Shown piece by piece: positions 32,811 to 35,483 of a DNA stretch of 35,483 bases. Source of the DNA: Lachnospiraceae bacterium (GTDB lineage Bacteria > Bacillota > Clostridia > Lachnospirales > Lachnospiraceae). The notes below the pieces were generated by a model. It was not told the DNA's origin. It saw nothing but the letters and a program-made list of their open reading frames with translations, and ran no database searches. The stretch is taken from contig JAQYAY010000021.1 in the NCBI GenBank assembly GCA_029338735.1, forward strand, positions 1 through 35,483. Reading direction: 5' to 3'. The translations under genes were made by a program, and so were the position numbers. Every line of letters starts with the position of its first letter. Positions within the stretch are counted from its first letter, which is position 1.

Positions 32811-33572
32811 TTATAGTTCTGCAAGCTTCTCAATGGCTGTCTCACCGATGATCAGCTCACCATGTTCCTTGAGAATTGCTGCCATATTGCCATGATTAGC
32901 CACGTCATCGCAGAATTCCGAAATGGCAAAAACCGAATTGGCAAGTGTCTGCTTCGTATCTGTCAGATTCATTGACAGATAATATCTGCCATCATACTTG
33001 TACAGATCTGAAATAGCATACTTATTGGCAGGTGCCAGCTCTTTGCACAGACTGATGCACTTCTCAAGATCGTCAAGCGCTATAACCACCGGAAGCAGGA
33101 TTGGCGTATCATTGGAAACACTCTTCAGAAGCTCCGATGCCTCTTTATGTCCAAGTGTGGAAATATTCTGCTTGCCATCAAATCTTGGCGCAATGGTATC
33201 TACTTCTACTCCTTCATATGGATCCTTTTCATCGTCATTCTTGTCTGACTGCGGGTCCGATTCCTTGCTCAGATCGCCGAGGGCGTCCTTGCATTTGGCC
33301 ATGATCGATGCCAGTGCATCTGCTGGCTTGTCCTTATTAATCCTGATATTGACTGAGCCATCCGGCTGTCCTGCCAGCTGGACACTCATCGAACCTGTAT
33401 CTGCTTTGAAGTCTAATGTCTCCCTGGCCTCGACCAGAATCTCATTCAGAAACTGTCTGGCCTTTGACTGATCATGCATCAGGTCTTCCATATTGTTGAA
33501 ACCATGTGCCGCGAGCTCTTCTTTTGAAACCCTGCACGTGATACTGTTCTTATTTTCTTTCTTGATCAGCAT
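32811..33572 (-). CDS. MecA-like adaptor protein
   Basis: This 253-residue protein has the two-domain layout of MecA/YpbH Clp adaptors. The N-terminal domain (about 1-90; VSKEELAAHGFNNMEDLMHD resembles the MecA opening) is joined by an acidic linker (about 100-125, DKNDDEKDPYEGVEVD) to a C-terminal domain (about 145-253) with LYKYDGRYYLSMNL and EHGELIIGETAIEKL. The latter strongly recalls the substrate- and ClpC-binding C-terminal fold. MecA adaptors deliver proteins to ClpCP; targets cannot be inferred here. AAAGGAGG precedes ATG 33572. A promoter TTGTAG-17-TACACT (33638-33610) and its own terminator make it monocistronic. Confidence 0.8.
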   Translation of the reverse strand: MLIKKENKNSITCRVSKEELAAHGFNNMEDLMHDQSKARQFLNEILVEARETLDFKADTGSMSVQLAGQPDGSVNIRINKDKPADALASIMAKCKDALGDLSKESDPQSDKNDDEKDPYEGVEVDTIAPRFDGKQNISTLGHKEASELLKSVSNDTPILLPVVIALDDLEKCISLCKELAPANKYAISDLYKYDGRYYLSMNLTDTKQTLANSVFAISEFCDDVANHGNMAAILKEHGELIIGETAIEKLAEL

Positions 33573-33609
33573 GTACGTCCTCCTTTCCGCTTCATTACCC
33601 TCTATCCCT

Positions 33610-33638
33610 AGTGTAACACAATCCCCTGAATACTACAA
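33610..33638 (-). promoter_or_regulatory. Promoter of the MecA-like gene
   Basis: On the - strand, TTGTAG (33638-33633) and TACACT (33615-33610) are 17 bases apart, about 40 bases before the start codon. Confidence 0.5.
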
Positions 33639-33733
33639 TCTCTTCATGTCAGCCGTGCAGAGCAGTATTTCACGGCGCTACGCTTATTGTAAAAAAATCA
33701 TCTGCACGTCTTTACAATTGCATTAAAAAATAG

Positions 33734-33816
33734 TACAGGAGATGGGGCTCGAACCCACACATGGTTGCCCATAACAGATTTTGAGTCTGTCGCGTCTGCC
33801 ATTCCGCCACTCCTGC
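33734..33816 (-). tRNA. tRNA-Leu (anticodon CAA)
   Basis: On the - strand an 83-nt cloverleaf with a long variable arm is visible. The acceptor stem pairs GCAGGAG with CTCCTGT (one G-T pair). The anticodon stem ACAGA/TCTGT holds the loop CTCAAAA with anticodon CAA. The T arm is GTGGG-TTCGAGC-CCCAT. The discriminator is A and CCA is not encoded. A T run follows as a likely terminator. Confidence 0.95.
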
Positions 33817-33853
33817 GTATTCAAAGGGACCAGGATATAGGGATCAGACTAAC

Positions 33854-33900
33854 TCCTATATCCTATATCCTATCCCCTATATCCTATCCCCTATATCCTA
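33854..33900. repeat. CCTATATCCTATCC tandem array at the lysA stop codon
   Basis: About three units of a 14-bp repeat built from alternating CCTATAT and CCTATCC heptamers run up to and include the lysA stop codon (33898-33900). An inverted piece, AGGATATAGGGA (33833-33844), can pair with the first unit to form a hairpin. The same repeat follows the serC stop codon. Confidence 0.8.
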
Positions 33901-35181
33901 AGGCCACTCTTTCTTCAGCTTCTCCCAGATTGGGAAGCAGTCGAAGGTTGCAAAATAATCCTTCGGTTCCTCGGCTCTCCGGATCAGATCGAAGGTTCCG
34001 TCTGGATGGAGAAGAATCTCTGAACTCCAGAGACGGCCGTTGTAATTGTAACCCATTGAAAAGCCGTGTGCTCCGGTATCATGAATGTAGAGCAGATCTC
34101 CACGCTCTATCTTCGGGAGCATGCGATCTACTGCGAACTTGTCATTATTTTCACAGAGTGATCCGGTCACATCGTATTTGTGATCACAAGGCTCATCTTC
34201 CTTGCCCATGACCGTGATGTGATGATATGCGCCGTACATTGCCGGTCTCATGAGATTGGCTGCACAGGCGTCAACTCCGATATAGTCCTTGTATGTCTGC
34301 TTCTCATGAAGTACCCTTGTCACGAGTGCTCCATAAGGGCCCATCATGAACCTTCCCATCTCAGTATATAGTGCGACATCCCCAAGTCCTGCCGGAACGA
34401 GGATCTCATCATATACCTTGTGGACTCCTTCACCTATGACAGTTATATCGTTAGGTGTCTGGTCTGGCTTGTATGCGATTCCGACTCCACCTGAGAGATT
34501 GATGAATGAAAGAGAAATACCAAGCTTCTCCTTTATCTCGACCGCAAGCTCAAACAGCGTTCTGCTGAGCTCAGGATAATAATCATTTGTGACTGTATTG
34601 CTCACGAGGAATGCATGAAGTCCGAATCTCTTCACACCGAGATCCCGAAGTCTCTTGTATGCCTCGAGGATCTGGTCATGAGTCATACCGTACTTGGCAT
34701 CACCCGGATTGTCCATGATTCCATTTGAAAGTGTATATACCCCGCCCGGATTGTAACGGCAGCACATCGTCTCCGGCAGCTTGCCATCAAGTGCCCTGAG
34801 GCAGGCATCTATATGAGTGATATCATCTAGATTGATGATTGCTCCGAGATCGGCTGCCTTCCTGAACTCCTCGTCAGGAGTATCATTTGAAGAAAACATG
34901 ATTTCTTCACCCTTCAGGCCTACTGCATCGCTAAGCATCAGCTCTGTAAGTGATGAACAGTCAGCTCCGCATCCATATTCATGAAGGATGTCCATCAGGA
35001 ACGGGTTCGGTGTTGCCTTGACTGCGAAATATTCACGGTATCCCTTGTTCCAGGCAAAAGCATCCTTTACCTTCTGGGCATTTTCGCGAATGCCCTTCTC
35101 ATCGTAGATGTGGAAAGGGGTAGGATATTTCGCGGCTATTTCTTCCAGCTTCTCTTTTGTAGCAAATGGTGTCTTGTTCAT
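33898..35181 (-). CDS. lysA: Diaminopimelate decarboxylase
   Basis: From ATG 35181 the protein has 427 residues. It decarboxylates meso-diaminopimelate to lysine. The fold-III PLP lysine is Lys55 in EYFAVKATPNPFLMDIL. Other family features are GCGADCSSLTEL, INLSGGVGIAYKP (phosphate-binding glycine loop), YTEMGRFMMGPYG, and the second active-site Cys region TGSLCENNDKFA followed by GDLLYIHDTGAHGFSMGYNYNGR. GAAGGA lies five bases before ATG 35181; a TTG at 35196 in the same frame is not needed. Related PLP decarboxylases (for example of carboxynorspermidine) share the fold, but the motifs fit LysA best. A palindromic element lies immediately upstream, between it and tRNA-Thr. Confidence 0.9.
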   Translation of the reverse strand: MNKTPFATKEKLEEIAAKYPTPFHIYDEKGIRENAQKVKDAFAWNKGYREYFAVKATPNPFLMDILHEYGCGADCSSLTELMLSDAVGLKGEEIMFSSNDTPDEEFRKAADLGAIINLDDITHIDACLRALDGKLPETMCCRYNPGGVYTLSNGIMDNPGDAKYGMTHDQILEAYKRLRDLGVKRFGLHAFLVSNTVTNDYYPELSRTLFELAVEIKEKLGISLSFINLSGGVGIAYKPDQTPNDITVIGEGVHKVYDEILVPAGLGDVALYTEMGRFMMGPYGALVTRVLHEKQTYKDYIGVDACAANLMRPAMYGAYHHITVMGKEDEPCDHKYDVTGSLCENNDKFAVDRMLPKIERGDLLYIHDTGAHGFSMGYNYNGRLWSSEILLHPDGTFDLIRRAEEPKDYFATFDCFPIWEKLKKEWP

Positions 35182-35208
35182 TTTTCCTTCTTCCAAATGT
35201 GAAACAAT

Positions 35209-35345
35209 TAATTGAGCGGTGCATTCGCATTCCGCTTCGCTCCATGCTCATTCGCGCTTTCGCGCTATAAATAAAAAGAGCTGTTGTAGGCTGTGCAAGC
35301 AAGCTTGCAGCCACAACAGCTCTTTCCATTTGCACCGCTCAATTA
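35209..35345. repeat. Palindromic MITE-like element 2
   Basis: Perfect 15-bp inverted ends TAATTGAGCGGTGCA (35209-35223) and its complement (35331-35345) bound a 137-bp non-coding element. Its centre is a strong hairpin: AAAGAGCTGTTGT (35275-35287) pairs with ACAACAGCTCTTT (35313-35325), with an inner GGCTG/CAGCC stem. The left arm repeats TTCGC several times. The ends share the AGCGGTG core with element 1 at 24211-24443. Confidence 0.75.
35275..35325. terminator. Terminator-like hairpin within element 2
   Basis: A 13-bp stem with an inner 5-bp extension has an A run on its left flank, giving a T run on the - strand. It lies downstream of tRNA-Thr on that strand and so probably ends the tRNA transcript before lysA. 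Confidence 0.65.
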
Positions 35346-35355
35346 TTACGCGAAA

Positions 35356-35428
35356 AGCTAGCGACCGGAATCGAACCGGTGACCTCCTCACTACCAATGA
35401 GGTGCGCTACCTACTGTGCCACGCCAGC
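35356..35428 (-). tRNA. tRNA-Thr (anticodon GGT)
   Basis: A 73-nt cloverleaf is visible on the - strand. The acceptor GCTGGCG pairs with CGCTAGC (one G-T pair). The anticodon stem CCTCA/TGAGG holds the loop TTGGTAG with anticodon GGT. The T arm contains CCGGTTCGATTCCGG. The discriminator is T and CCA is not encoded. Confidence 0.95.
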
Positions 35429-35483
35429 TTATCTGCGGCTATTAAATTGCCGACTTGAATAATATACTATAACAAAAGTCTCT

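Noticed and set aside
33765-34211. 148-codon + strand open frame opposite lysA
   Set aside because: It crosses the tRNA-Leu complement and the 14-bp repeat and is a shadow of lysA.

Overview
The window looks like a chromosomal segment of an anaerobic gut-type Clostridia, most likely a Lachnospiraceae. This rests on the style of the proteins (YesL/GH105/GH28 pectin genes, a DUF1015 gene beside serC-serA, a MecA-like adaptor), strong GGAGG ribosome sites and sigma-A type promoters. Genus and species cannot be fixed from the sequence alone.

Layout. (1) 1-1515: an IscB element (partial omega-RNA-like leader, iscB, right-end hairpin) inserted in a leftward gene, of which only 37 codons remain here (probably HIT family). 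(2) 1538-22081: a large galacturonate/oligogalacturonide locus. On the + strand are a LacI-family regulator and uxaC-uxaB-uxaA. On the - strand is kdgA - SDR reductase (KduD/DhuD type) - RpiB-like isomerase. A + strand MATE transporter follows. Next is an eight-gene - strand operon: lipoprotein, two ABC permeases, YesL/DUF624 protein, TIM-barrel epimerase-like protein, GH105, GH28, kduI. Then come an AraC-type regulator (+) and kdgK (-). (3) 22134-32704: amino-acid biosynthesis on the - strand (serC, serA, DUF1015, a membrane-anchored protein of unknown function; ilvD-ilvB; leuB), with a + strand rhomboid gene between ilvD and leuB. (4) 32811-35428: a MecA-like adaptor gene, tRNA-Leu(CAA), lysA and tRNA-Thr(GGT).

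How the genes fit together. The lipoprotein and permeases would import oligogalacturonides, using an ATPase encoded elsewhere. GH105 would remove the unsaturated end sugar and GH28 would release galacturonate; neither has a signal peptide, so digestion appears intracellular. Galacturonate flows through UxaC, UxaB and UxaA to KDG. The unsaturated product flows through KduI (and possibly the RpiB-like isomerase) and the SDR to KDG. KdgK and KdgA then yield pyruvate and glyceraldehyde-3-phosphate. Eight near-palindromes of the form TGTAAGC(N)nTTACA lie at the starts of these transcription units and tie them into one regulon, probably that of the adjacent LacI-family protein.

Beyond genes, the window holds several repeat families: GGGGACGGTTCTC palindromes in two convergent gaps; two palindromic MITE-like elements with AGCGGTG ends and central terminator hairpins; tandem 61-bp and 41-bp repeats before the rhomboid gene; and a 14-bp CCTATATCCTATCC repeat directly after the stop codons of serC and lysA. 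The best candidate for an unusual system is the IscB element with its interrupted host gene. The best coherent biology is the pectin regulon, including a MATE transporter and a second uronate isomerase.
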